Shown piece by piece: positions 25,701-31,109 of a DNA stretch of 64,000 nucleotides (positions are counted from its first letter, which is position 1; each line of letters starts with the position of its first letter). Origin of the DNA: Cryptomeria japonica (taxonomy: Eukaryota; Streptophyta; Pinopsida; Cupressales; Cupressaceae). A program made the translations under genes and the position numbers. Under the pieces are notes generated by a model. It was not told the DNA's origin and did not search any database. It was given only the letters and a program-made list of their open reading frames with translations. The stretch spans positions 373,262,998-373,326,997 of the forward strand of contig NC_081407.1 in NCBI RefSeq assembly GCF_030272615.1. Reading direction: 5' to 3'.

Positions 25701-28700
25701 TGTGACAGACTATATTGCTCCGACTTACAATTTTGGTTCAACGAGCACTAGCAAAGGGCCTGATTTCTCATCCTCTACAAGTGCATGCACTGATGTGGAT
25801 ACTTCCAAGCCAGAATTTGATTTTAAATTTGAAAGAAAGCCTGAAGAAGCTTTCAGGTCTGTCTTTACTTAGCTTTATTCTTTTATTTGCTTATTATTTT
25901 TAAAGTGCCAATATTTTGGCTGCTGAGACAACTGATGCCTGGTTCTCAATGATTCAACTGTGCAATTGGTTTTCATATGGTAAAAATATAATTCTTTTGT
26001 CCTAAATGATAGAACATTCCTCACAATATCAGTTTTGTTGCAGCAGTACTGCTGTTGCTGCGGCTGTGTCCACTTCACCCCATCAAACTTCGTTGGGATC
26101 ATCAGAACCTTTGGTTTCGGTCTTTAAAGGTGCATCTGACCCAGTATTCTCAGGCATGTAAATTGATCTTCATCTGTCTCTGAATCTAAATCTATGGGAT
26201 ATGTAAAATGAAGGCATTGGGCCCTTGTTCATATTATTAATTGAAAAATAGATTACATTTCACATGTGTTTGTTGGTGTTGGAAATAAGCCACACCCGGA
26301 TTGACGATGGACTGGTCCAAGAGGGGCCAGTAGCTCAGTGGTAGAGCACTCCAGCAGCGTATGGAAGGTCCTAGGTTCGACTCCTAGCTGGTCCATGTCT
26401 CAACATGGTATCAGAGCCAGGTCCAGGCTAGGAGCCCCAAGCACACGAGAGGTGTGGCTTAAGGGGGGGTGTTGGTGTTGGAAATAAGCCACACCCGGAT
26501 TGACAATGGACTGGTCCAAGAGGGGCCAGTAGCTCAGTGGTAGAGCACTCCAGCAGCGTATGGAAGATCCTAGGTTCGAGTCCTAGCTGGTCCATGTCTC
26601 AACAGTGTTGATCACTCCAAACTAGCAACCTGTTTATAAGTTAATTTTGGGTATACAATTATCAACATGCTGGGAAACTGATGCAAGACTAGTAAACTGA
26701 TGAAAGGCTAAGGCCAAAGTTTTAAGTTGTGTGTACCTTGACAGACTAAGTTGTTCATAATAGATACATTGAAGGACAAAGTTATTCAATGTCGACATAT
26801 GATCAGGATCAACTTTTTTATTCATTCCCATATGACTAGTTTTTTTTTAAGTTGAAAATCTCTAAGACTATTTATTTATTTTTTAATTTTATATATATTA
26901 AGTTGAAAGATATTAGTTACCCAGTTGAAAAATTTATCAACTTACACGTCAAAATAAAAATTGTAGATGGGCTAGGTTAGATTTCGATTAACCTATTCAG
27001 AATTCTTTCAATTCATCAAACTCTGAATATTTGCAATAAAATTGACAAAACAGGTGACTGAGACTAGTATGCTTGAAAGGGACATTAAGTCTCTCATTCA
27101 TTCAAAGACTTTCTGCTTTTACATCTCATTATTGTAGGCATCTGATATATCCAAAAAATTCCTAGTATTCAATTGAAACTTTGGTTGCACGATTGCATTT
27201 TATATCAAATCCTTTTTCTGTTTTGAAGGCCGCTTTACATCCTGCAATCATTATCTGTGTGGACTTCCATTCAACTTTGTCTTTGCATTTGATTTGCCAA
27301 TTCATGATCTTTCCATTTTTCCACTTATGTCAACAGTCAACAGTTATATGTGCCATCTTATATTGTTGATAAGATTTAATTCTTACTTTTACTTTTCTAT
27401 CGGCATATAGTTTGAACCTCTTATGGGTCCAAGTGCTAGTTTACTTATTTTCCAGTAATTGCTTCTTGTTTGTTTGGCAGAAAACATACCATCTGTATCA
27501 AGTTCAAATAGCAACTTCTCTACATCAACTGTTGCAATACCTGCCTTGGGCATCACAGTATTTAGTGGACCTGTTTCTAAGACAGATGGTAACAGTTCAG
27601 TGTCATTTTTGTCTCCTGGAACAAGTGCCTTGAAAGGTGCTCTGGCAAACAATAATAGCTGTATGATGGATTCAAACTCTGGCACCCATGGTGGAGCATC
27701 ATGTGTTGTAGTTACAGAGAACTTAGTAAGAAGTTTAACCAGTGGAGAGAAAAGCACAATAAAATCTGAAAGTGCATCTAAAGCCAGCAATTTTTCTCCT
27801 TGTGGACCTCTTCTTGATGTAACCAGTGCTGCCGAAAGTACAGTAATCACTACAAGTGGGACAAAAAATTCAAAAAGTAACTTTGTGCCTAATTCTCAGT
27901 CAGCCTTTGCAGGATCTCTTTTTGAGCAGGCCTCAAGTTCTTCTGCAGCTATAGCTTCAGCCTCCTTTATAATTGGGAGTTCTACTTCCCTGGGTCCACT
28001 TTCTAGTTCTCCGCCTTCAGGATCTTTATTTTCAAATAGCCCATCTGTAACGTTTGGTAGTACAAGCCCTGTATTTGGATCAGCTGTGGTTGCTTCAGTA
28101 TCAAGTTGTTCATCTGGCTCATCTGGCTCATCTGGCTTGACTGCATCTAGTTCTTCTAGCTCTTGCAGTTTGCCTTCTGCTGGCCTCAGTACCAATCCAT
28201 TTGGCGTAAACACACCTGCTCCATTGTTTTCTTCTAGAACTGCAGCAAACGGAATTGCCACTACAACCACATATGGTGTTCCAAGTAACCCTTCATTAGG
28301 GTTGAGTGGTACTTATTTTGGTGGGAGCAGTGCTTCATCATCTGGTGTAAGTATTACTCCTCAGTTTGGTTCCACTTTGTCTGTTTCATTTGGATTGAGC
28401 ACCACTCTGCAGTCCAACACCTCTTCTTCTTGTGGATTGAGTACGACTCCACAGTTTGGCTCCAATGCATCTTCTTTATTTGGATCAAGCAGCACTTCTC
28501 AGTTTGTTTCAAACTCAACTTCATCAGTCCCAAGTATGATATTTAGTGAAAATACCACACCTTGTTTTGCCACAGGTTCCCGTCCTTCATATGGTTCTGG
28601 GAGTACCTCAATATTTAGTTCTGGAAGCACATTTGGATCTGGCAACTCATCATTTGGTGGAAATGCCACCTCATTTGCTTCTTCCAGTTCTACAGCATTG

Positions 28701-29459
28701 GGTGGAAGCGGTGTCTCCTTTAGCTCTGCCAGCACTTCACCTTTTGGTGGAAGCATTGCTTCATTTGGTTCTAGTAGCCTTCCAGTATCTGGTGGAAGCA
28801 GTTCTTTATTTGGCTCTTCTAACACTCCAATGTTTGGTTCAAATAACAATCCACCATTTGGTGTGGCACAGTTCTTTCGGGCTTCCAGTGCTGCTTCCTC
28901 TTCACAATTGCTGGCACACTCTTCTGGATCTGGGTTTGGTAGTACTCCAGCTCTGGGCTCCACAGGATTTTCTTTTGGAGGATCTGTTGCTGCAAGCAGC
29001 AGCTCATTTCCTGTTGGAACCTCAAGTGGTACCTCACCTAGTACATATACTTTTGGTTCCAAGGACACCACAACATTGGCTCCGCAATCAATGTTTGGGT
29101 TGACAAATTCAAATCCTACTTTTGGTGCAACCACAGCAACACCACTTACCGATCAGATGGAAGACAGTATGGCAGAGGATCTTACACAAGTATCTGCTCC
29201 AACTATATTTAGTGGACAGGCAGCTTCGTCAGCCCCTGGATTTATGTTTTCTCAACAAAGTGTGCCACCAAGTTTTATGTTTAATTCCCAACCAAGTCCA
29301 CAAGTAGCTAATCCTTATGCAGCTGGTGGCCAAGGGACATTTACTCCTCCAGGAGGGGCACTTGAGTTTTCTGGTGGAAGTTTCTCTCTTGGAGCTACAG
29401 GTGAAAAACCTGGCCGTAAGTTTGTAAAGATAAAACGAGACAGGGGAAGAAAAAAGTAG
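1579..29459 (+). CDS. NUP136: Nuclear-basket FG nucleoporin NUP1/NUP136-like, 10 exons, about 1,481 aa
   Basis: This is a plant-specific nuclear basket nucleoporin, known from Arabidopsis to act in nuclear envelope anchoring, nuclear shape and mRNA export. Proposed exons are 1579-1900, 14599-14645, 22137-22255, 23326-23569, 23723-24073, 24199-24279, 24456-25211, 25396-25856, 26044-26129 and 27481-29459. All junctions are GT-AG and the frame is kept across every one (4,446 nt including the stop). The N-terminus has the family GGK and TPYDRP blocks and a VDPASRL..VFRKR segment like the conserved VDPAQRL..SRKR region. The centre has PVDIAKAFMG and a basic MRRIRQK motif. The last exon carries about 20 FG dipeptides, then DQMEDSMAED, a GGSFSLGATG block and a basic tail ending RGRKK. 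Arabidopsis NUP136 is about 1,300 aa, so the length fits. Introns 1 (12.7 kb) and 2 (7.5 kb) are packed with transposons. No internal stop is needed, so the gene is probably functional. Confidence 0.92.
1901..3589 (+). other. Intron 1, first part, with a diverged 161-bp tandem duplication
   Basis: Plain AT-rich intron. Two head-to-tail copies of an about 161-bp unit occur at about 2354-2514 and 2515-2675, recognised by the shared CTGCTAATTTATCATTG and AGGAGGGAT blocks. No coding signal is seen up to the LTR element starting at 3590. Confidence 0.5.
3590..5111 (-). repeat. 3' LTR (left copy) of the intron 1 non-autonomous element
   Basis: About 1,522 bp, bounded on the + strand by TGATGCAAG at the left and CTCCTGCA at the right. 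It aligns along its length with 6321-9105 once the nested 7532-8775 insertion is removed, with scattered substitutions and a short indel near the right end. Confidence 0.7.
5112..6320 (-). other. Internal region of the non-autonomous element, small minus-strand ORFs without known domains
   Basis: On the minus strand an open piece at 5584-5853 encodes a very acidic segment (VEEEEFQKVD, EPNEDD). Another at 5150-5566 encodes a basic segment. Neither matches a gag or pol motif I recognise. They may be remnants of a degraded gag-like or captured sequence. The PBS-like site is at the right end. Confidence 0.35.
6321..9105 (-). repeat. 5' LTR (right copy) of the intron 1 element, interrupted by a nested insertion
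   Basis: This is the second LTR copy, about 1,536 bp after removal of 7532-8775 and one TTAAG. It abuts the PBS-like site on its left, which sets the orientation. It ends at CTGCA 9105, where similarity to the left copy stops abruptly. Confidence 0.7.
7532..8775. mobile_element. Nested solo-LTR-like insertion (1,244 bp) with TTAAG target duplication
   Basis: The sequence begins TGTAATGTCCC and ends GGGACATGATA, imperfect inverted termini typical of LTRs. It is flanked by TTAAG at 7527-7531 and 8776-8780. The left LTR copy of the host element lacks it, so the empty site is visible in the same window (around TTTAATTTAGG near 4830). No internal coding region is present, so I read it as a solo LTR. 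Confidence 0.75.
9106..9583. other. Intron 1 stretch with an LTR-like core promoter
   Basis: AT-rich sequence with GGTATAAAAGGAAG at about 9209-9222, followed by a purine-rich stretch with repeated CAGAT and GATCTGA motifs. This resembles the R region of LTRs elsewhere in the window (for example near 19920). It is probably an LTR fragment with unclear boundaries. Confidence 0.3.
9983..10840. repeat. Three tandem units of about 285 bp inside the non-autonomous LTR element
   Basis: Units start near 9983, 10266 and 10553. Each contains AGCAAACCCTCCAAATAGC-like sequence, ATTTTGTC(A/C)AAAA, GCCCCAACT(C/T), GAAGTTACAAAAT and AACCCATGATTTTTGAGGAC-like blocks in the same order. Shorter sub-motifs of the form TTTTTGxGGAAAAAA recur inside each unit. 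The array covers about a third of the interior and is confined to it. Confidence 0.8.
10995..11218 (+). mobile_element. tRNA-derived SINE nested in the LTR element
   Basis: A box-A-like TGAGCTTAACTGG (11007-11019) and a box-B-like AGTTCAATTCC (11052-11062), 33 bp apart, form a Pol III internal promoter. The body ends in a 14-nt poly(A) at 11205-11218. Flanking TTTTTTTAAGGACAA on the left and ATTTTTAGGACAAAA on the right look like a target duplication. Length is about 220 bp. Confidence 0.7.
11219..12010. other. Remaining interior of the non-autonomous LTR element
   Basis: A/G-skewed on the + strand with AAAAAAT runs. It ends in a C-rich stretch (CCTGCCCCCCCTGTGAGG, about 11964-11981) just before the PBS-like site. 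Open frames such as 11470-11784 have no recognisable domain. Confidence 0.35.
13518..13559. repeat. (CT)n microsatellite
   Basis: Uninterrupted CT/TC dinucleotide run of about 42 bp. Confidence 0.95.
13650..13709. repeat. Compound (TC)n(AC)n microsatellite
   Basis: About 17 bp of TC repeats pass directly into about 42 bp of AC repeats. The unique sequence before it is a diverged duplicate of the sequence before the first microsatellite. Confidence 0.95.
14599..14645 (+). CDS. NUP136: NUP1/NUP136-like exon 2 (47-nt exon)
   Basis: A 47-nt exon lies between acceptor TTTAACAG (ending 14598) and donor GTAAG (14646). With the split base from exon 1 it encodes 16 residues, GVQEERLREVEDEAAE. It ends in phase 0, matching exon 3. 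It is isolated by introns of 12.7 kb and 7.5 kb, so automated annotation could easily miss it. Support is phase agreement plus an acidic coiled-coil-like composition that fits the linker after the N-terminal anchor. Confidence 0.75.
14926..15337. repeat. 208-bp tandem duplication in intron 2
   Basis: Two head-to-tail copies, 14926-15133 and 15134-15337, start at CCTTCATATTTTCTCTCC and end at CACTGTAAACA. They differ at only a few positions, so the duplication is fairly young. Confidence 0.9.
15545..16756. other. LTR-retrotransposon-like debris in intron 2
   Basis: An LTR-like start TGTCATGCCCCCGCC lies at 15545. Beyond it is AT-rich sequence without coding motifs. The stretch is interrupted at 16757 by a MULE-like element and seems to continue at 18068. 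Family is not identified. Confidence 0.3.
16757..18058. mobile_element. MULE-like non-autonomous DNA transposon (1.30 kb) with 9-bp target duplication
   Basis: Imperfect terminal inverted repeats: GTTACCGGGTTCGG at the left and the complement of CCGAACCAGTAAC at the right. Direct 9-bp CTTAACATC lies at 16748-16756 and 18059-18067, the size used by Mutator-like elements. The interior has no transposase. It holds GC-rich blocks rich in GAACCC and GCGCTGCCCC and an internal 361-bp tandem duplication. Confidence 0.65.
17290..17995. repeat. 361-bp tandem duplication with GC-rich heads inside the MULE-like element
   Basis: GCCCCTTGGCCCCGTTGGGG occurs at 17321 and again at 17682. Each copy is followed by the same AT-rich tail through TAACGAACCCAAACC. 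The GC-rich heads contrast sharply with the AT-rich surroundings. Confidence 0.85.
18068..20217. repeat. Repeat-derived stretch of intron 2 with LTR-like end
   Basis: 18540-18790 and 19120-19230 hold degenerate copies, about 35 bp apart, of a GCATTGA..GGGCGGA(A/G)ATT motif. 19880-20217 has LTR features: TATA-like GGTATAAATAAAG at 19919-19931, purine-rich CAGACTTC repeats, and the ending GGGGACATTACA, similar to termini elsewhere in the window. No coding motif is seen. Start and orientation of the parent element are unresolved. Confidence 0.4.
20218..22136 (+). other. End of intron 2
   Basis: AT-rich intron. ACTATATATCCAATATT occurs twice (about 20514 and 20601). The minus strand of about 20620-20830 resembles an LTR R region (ATATATTGCAGATCGGCACT). 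No exon-like sequence is seen before 22137. Confidence 0.4.
22137..22255 (+). CDS. NUP136: NUP1/NUP136-like exon 3
   Basis: Acceptor CTGCAG ends at 22136 and the donor GTCGGC starts at 22256. The exon reads NAVLTNLIDKEGEVSPVERQ and continues through EIAGLEQLLKNKTLSR. It corresponds to the family segment that reads like a DLEKILQGKTFTRSE-type helix in Arabidopsis. Two bases of the final Arg codon are completed by exon 4. An open frame runs past the donor but has no family similarity. Confidence 0.85.
23326..23569 (+). CDS. NUP136: NUP1/NUP136-like exon 4
   Basis: Acceptor TATACAG ends at 23325 and the donor GTAAGT starts at 23570. It completes the split Arg codon and encodes EKFNCLIGLLQSRVVDNSPG, then a charged RWQDERKKAREVKD helix, ending SPSVIGN in phase 0. 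A diverged, frame-broken copy of this exon is at about 58450-58691 in the downstream duplicate. Confidence 0.88.
23723..24073 (+). CDS. NUP136: NUP1/NUP136-like exon 5
   Basis: This 351-nt exon (117 codons, phase 0 both ends) follows acceptor GTTGCAG and precedes donor GTATCT at 24074. It contains PVDIAKAFMG, the counterpart of the PAQLAKAYM motif of Arabidopsis NUP136, then a Pro/Arg-rich stretch with LVPRTTDGKLFGNG and TPYAKNFRQQ. A decayed copy lies at about 58843-59185. Confidence 0.92.
24199..24279 (+). CDS. NUP136: NUP1/NUP136-like exon 6
   Basis: This 81-nt exon (27 codons) runs from acceptor TTTACAG (ends 24198) to donor GTGAGG (24280). It encodes ISTPASQWTPIQSPLTGGRQ. The corresponding pseudo-exon downstream is split by the LINE derivative at 59819-61375, which marks the insertion site precisely. 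Confidence 0.9.
24456..25211 (+). CDS. NUP136: NUP1/NUP136-like exon 7
   Basis: This 252-codon exon starts after acceptor CCCCAG (24455) and ends before donor GTATGT (25212). It encodes KKRSGSVLDDGMTSGRPMRR then IRQKTS, closely matching the SVLDN..GPVRRIRQK block of the Arabidopsis protein. It continues with ETARKILEHLERMV and, at the end, GFRMSLCE, matching SFRMSAHE. The basic MRRIRQK stretch is a plausible nuclear localisation signal (inference). An open frame continues 90 nt into the intron without family similarity. Confidence 0.93.
25396..25856 (+). CDS. NUP136: NUP1/NUP136-like exon 8
   Basis: The exon follows acceptor TGACAG (25395) and ends before donor GTCTGT (25857), leaving two bases that exon 9 completes. 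It encodes an acidic start (ESDEEDC) then Ser/Thr-rich low-complexity sequence with FPVVSATGFFPEPPTP and FDFKFERKPEEAFR. This is typical of the disordered centre of FG nucleoporins. Confidence 0.85.
26044..26129 (+). CDS. NUP136: NUP1/NUP136-like exon 9
   Basis: An 86-nt exon lies between a tandem acceptor CAGCAG (26041-26046) and donor GTGCAT (26130). Both possible acceptors keep the frame, so one residue may vary by NAGNAG splicing. It encodes STAVAAAVSTSPHQTSLGSS and ends VFK plus one base. A second possible donor 30 nt downstream, GTAAAT, breaks phase with exon 10, which supports the choice made. Confidence 0.75.
26271..26405 (+). repeat. TRIM 5' LTR (135 bp)
   Basis: Bounded by target-site GTGTT on the left and the Met-tRNA PBS on the right. 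It contains a tRNA-like sequence at 26324-26395 and no obvious TATA box. Confidence 0.92.
26324..26395 (+). ncRNA. tRNA-like sequence in the TRIM 5' LTR
   Basis: The 72-nt sequence can fold as a cloverleaf. A 7-bp acceptor stem forms between GGGCCAG and CTGGTCC (one G-U), a perfect 4-bp D stem from GCTC and GAGC with loop AGTGGTA, and a perfect T arm from CTAGG and CCTAG with loop TTCGACT. Box A TAGCTCAGTGGTAG and box B GGTTCGACTCC are close to Pol III consensus. The anticodon arm is degenerate: about 4 bp (TCCA/TGGA) and an 8-nt loop, so a functional tRNA is unlikely. The discriminator base A directly follows the acceptor stem and no CCA is encoded. Confidence 0.75.
26406..26418 (+). other. 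TRIM primer-binding site (initiator Met tRNA)
   Basis: TGGTATCAGAGCC immediately follows the 5' LTR with no spacer, the canonical site of many plant Copia and TRIM elements. Confidence 0.92.
26470..26604 (+). repeat. TRIM 3' LTR (135 bp), with second tRNA-like copy at 26523-26594
   Basis: It differs from the 5' LTR at three sites (G/A, G/A, C/G), one of them in the T loop (TTCGAGT). The tRNA-like fold is kept, including acceptor, D and T stems. It is preceded by the polypurine tract and followed by target-site GTGTT. Confidence 0.92.
26523..26594 (+). ncRNA. tRNA-like sequence in the TRIM 3' LTR
   Basis: Copy of 26324-26395, shifted by 199 bp. The base changes fall outside the paired acceptor, D and T stems. 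Box B reads GGTTCGAGTCC, also a good Pol III B box. Confidence 0.75.
27481..29459 (+). CDS. NUP136: NUP1/NUP136-like exon 10 (FG-repeat domain, C-terminus and stop)
   Basis: The last exon follows acceptor TTTGGCAG (27480) and ends at TAG 29457-29459. It encodes about 659 residues of Ser/Thr/Gly-rich disordered sequence with roughly 20 FG dipeptides (LFGS, PFGG, MFGS, TFGA types) that bind transport receptors. The C-terminus has DQMEDSMAED, a Pro/Gln-rich stretch, ALEFSGGSFSLGATG and a basic end KIKRDRGRKK, all in family order. Long open frames on the opposite strand here are composition artefacts of the repeats. Confidence 0.95.
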
Positions 29460-31109
29460 ATTCAAGCATCGTTTGGATTTAAACAGCTGTTAGATATAAT
29501 GTATCACTTGCACTTTCTTTGCTTGTTCAGGTCTTGATGGTTAAAAAATGGGCATAATGGTCCAACATTTCAGCATACTATAAAAATATGAAGGGATCTC
29601 TTCTTGGAACACCACTGTTTCAATATTTTTTCAGAATTCTTGTAACTTGCTTGGACAGTTGTATCTCCGGCCAAATTATTGGTCTAGCTTTAGTAGCTCT
29701 AAACTTATTGCATGTAGCATACCATACAAGCAAATGAACTTCTTGTAAAGGCCATAATAATGGTCATATTTGACAGTTAGAGTTGGTCAACCAATATTGT
29801 GTTATGTTCTGTGAATTTAGTTTTTAGAGTGATAAAAGCAGGAGCAAGTACTGTGATTATCTGAAACAAGTGTTGGGCATACAAGCTAATAATATGTATG
29901 TCAAACTGACGGCTTCTAGTTGTGTGCCATATGAGTATGAATTCTTTCAGAAAACTCTAATGGGCAATCATGAAATATTGTCCTGAATTATATGTCACTA
30001 GAATTGTATTTTTGATTTGTTTTGGTCTTTTTTATCTCTTGCCTAGTGGTAGTTTAAAATATTTGTTTGGATTCTCTCTCTCTGTGGAAGTCCATGAAAA
30101 AGAAAATTTTCAGAGCACCTGCAGTGCATGCAGGGTAATCTCATTTGCTGAAGATGAATTTATCACAGGGCTGCTATTCCTGTTATTTGCTACTTATCTC
30201 TGTGAAGAGCCAAATTTTACATCTCTCTTTATTTTTGAATACTTATGAAATTTTAGCTTAGAATCTGTTCTAGTTGCAGCAATTGTTTTAAATTATTCAG
30301 CAGTAGTACAGTGCTTGCTCATCTTAGTCTCTTTTGCCATCCTTCTATGGTGGCAAAGCATTTCCTAGGGTTCATGGAAAGGTGTGCAAGGATGTACATG
30401 TTGGAGAGGACGGGTGGGCATCTTGTCATGCATGTTGAAGATGGGTTTCTCAATAAACCTGGGTAACACAATTTTATCAAGTGCAACAATATTATTCTGT
30501 GTTGAAAATTGCAGCAGCTCTGGTGCACTGGGCCGCCTTGCTTGGTTACTGGCATGCAATTTATGTTGTACTACAGGTGATTCTACAAAAAATGTACCTG
30601 AGTCGCTCAGTGCAATGAAGGCACCTGTTTTAAAGTTTGTATCTTTTACTCCACATAAGGTTAGAACCCTATCTCATCTACCAGTGGGTTTTATTCTCCG
30701 TGCTGTGAATATATTCTCCCAATTTGAGCAATTCAGAAGGCTTGCAAAATATCAGCAACAAAGATGACATAGATATTATATTTCTGTGCGATGTCTGTTC
30801 CTTCAGGTTTCATCTTTAGTCAATATCAAGGAATATAAAATCTTTGCTGGCTGCAATAAATAGTGGATTTGTGCATGTTATCCTCTTGAGTGAAGTGTGC
30901 AATATGGTGAGGGGCTATGATTCTTACTAGTAGTGTCTACATCTATCTATTTTAGTTAGATGCTTGGACGGTTTAGTGTGTAGCTCTTCTATTTTTGCAA
31001 TGAAGAGATTTGTAGAATCTACACCTCACCATTAGAACTAGCAACAAACAAAAGTGTTGCATCCTTAGGTACTTTGCGGGTACCTAAGTGTGCACAGGTT
31101 TTGTAAACT
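29460..31109 (+). other. 3' flank of the nucleoporin gene (3' UTR and intergenic)
   Basis: AT-rich sequence that should begin with the 3' UTR. No AATAAA lies close to the stop; one occurs near 30860. An open frame at 30384-30767 (127 codons) has no recognisable domain and is probably chance. Nothing else is supported here. Confidence 0.4.

Larger units (their letters stand above)
26271..26604 (+). mobile_element. Complete 334-bp TRIM retrotransposon with tRNA-like sequences in its LTRs
   Basis: Two 135-bp LTRs (26271-26405, 26470-26604) start TGTTGG and end CAACA, and differ at three positions. The left LTR is followed at once by TGGTATCAGAGCC (26406-26418), complementary to the 3' end of initiator Met tRNA. 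The right LTR is preceded by AAGGGGGGG (26461-26469), a polypurine tract. The whole unit is flanked by GTGTT at 26266-26270 and 26605-26609. The interior is only 64 bp and non-coding. It sits in intron 9 of the nucleoporin gene in sense orientation. Structure matches terminal-repeat retrotransposons in miniature, near the smallest known sizes. Confidence 0.93.

Noticed and set aside
26324-26395. Annotating the tRNA-like sequence as a functional tRNA gene
   Set aside because: The anticodon arm has only about four pairs and an 8-nt loop, and the sequence is part of a retrotransposon LTR present twice.
28546-29103. Alternative + strand open frame (185 codons) inside the last exon
   Set aside because: Leu/His/Val-rich shadow frame produced by the repeats; the true frame is fixed by family similarity.
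28499-29134. Long minus-strand open frame (211 codons) opposite the last nucleoporin exon
   Set aside because: It mirrors the Ser/Gly/FG codon pattern of the + strand exon and has no recognisable domain. The + strand protein matches a known family to its stop codon.
30384-30767. 127-codon open frame downstream of the nucleoporin gene
   Set aside because: No domain, no clear splice or start context, ordinary composition; likely chance in the 3' flank.
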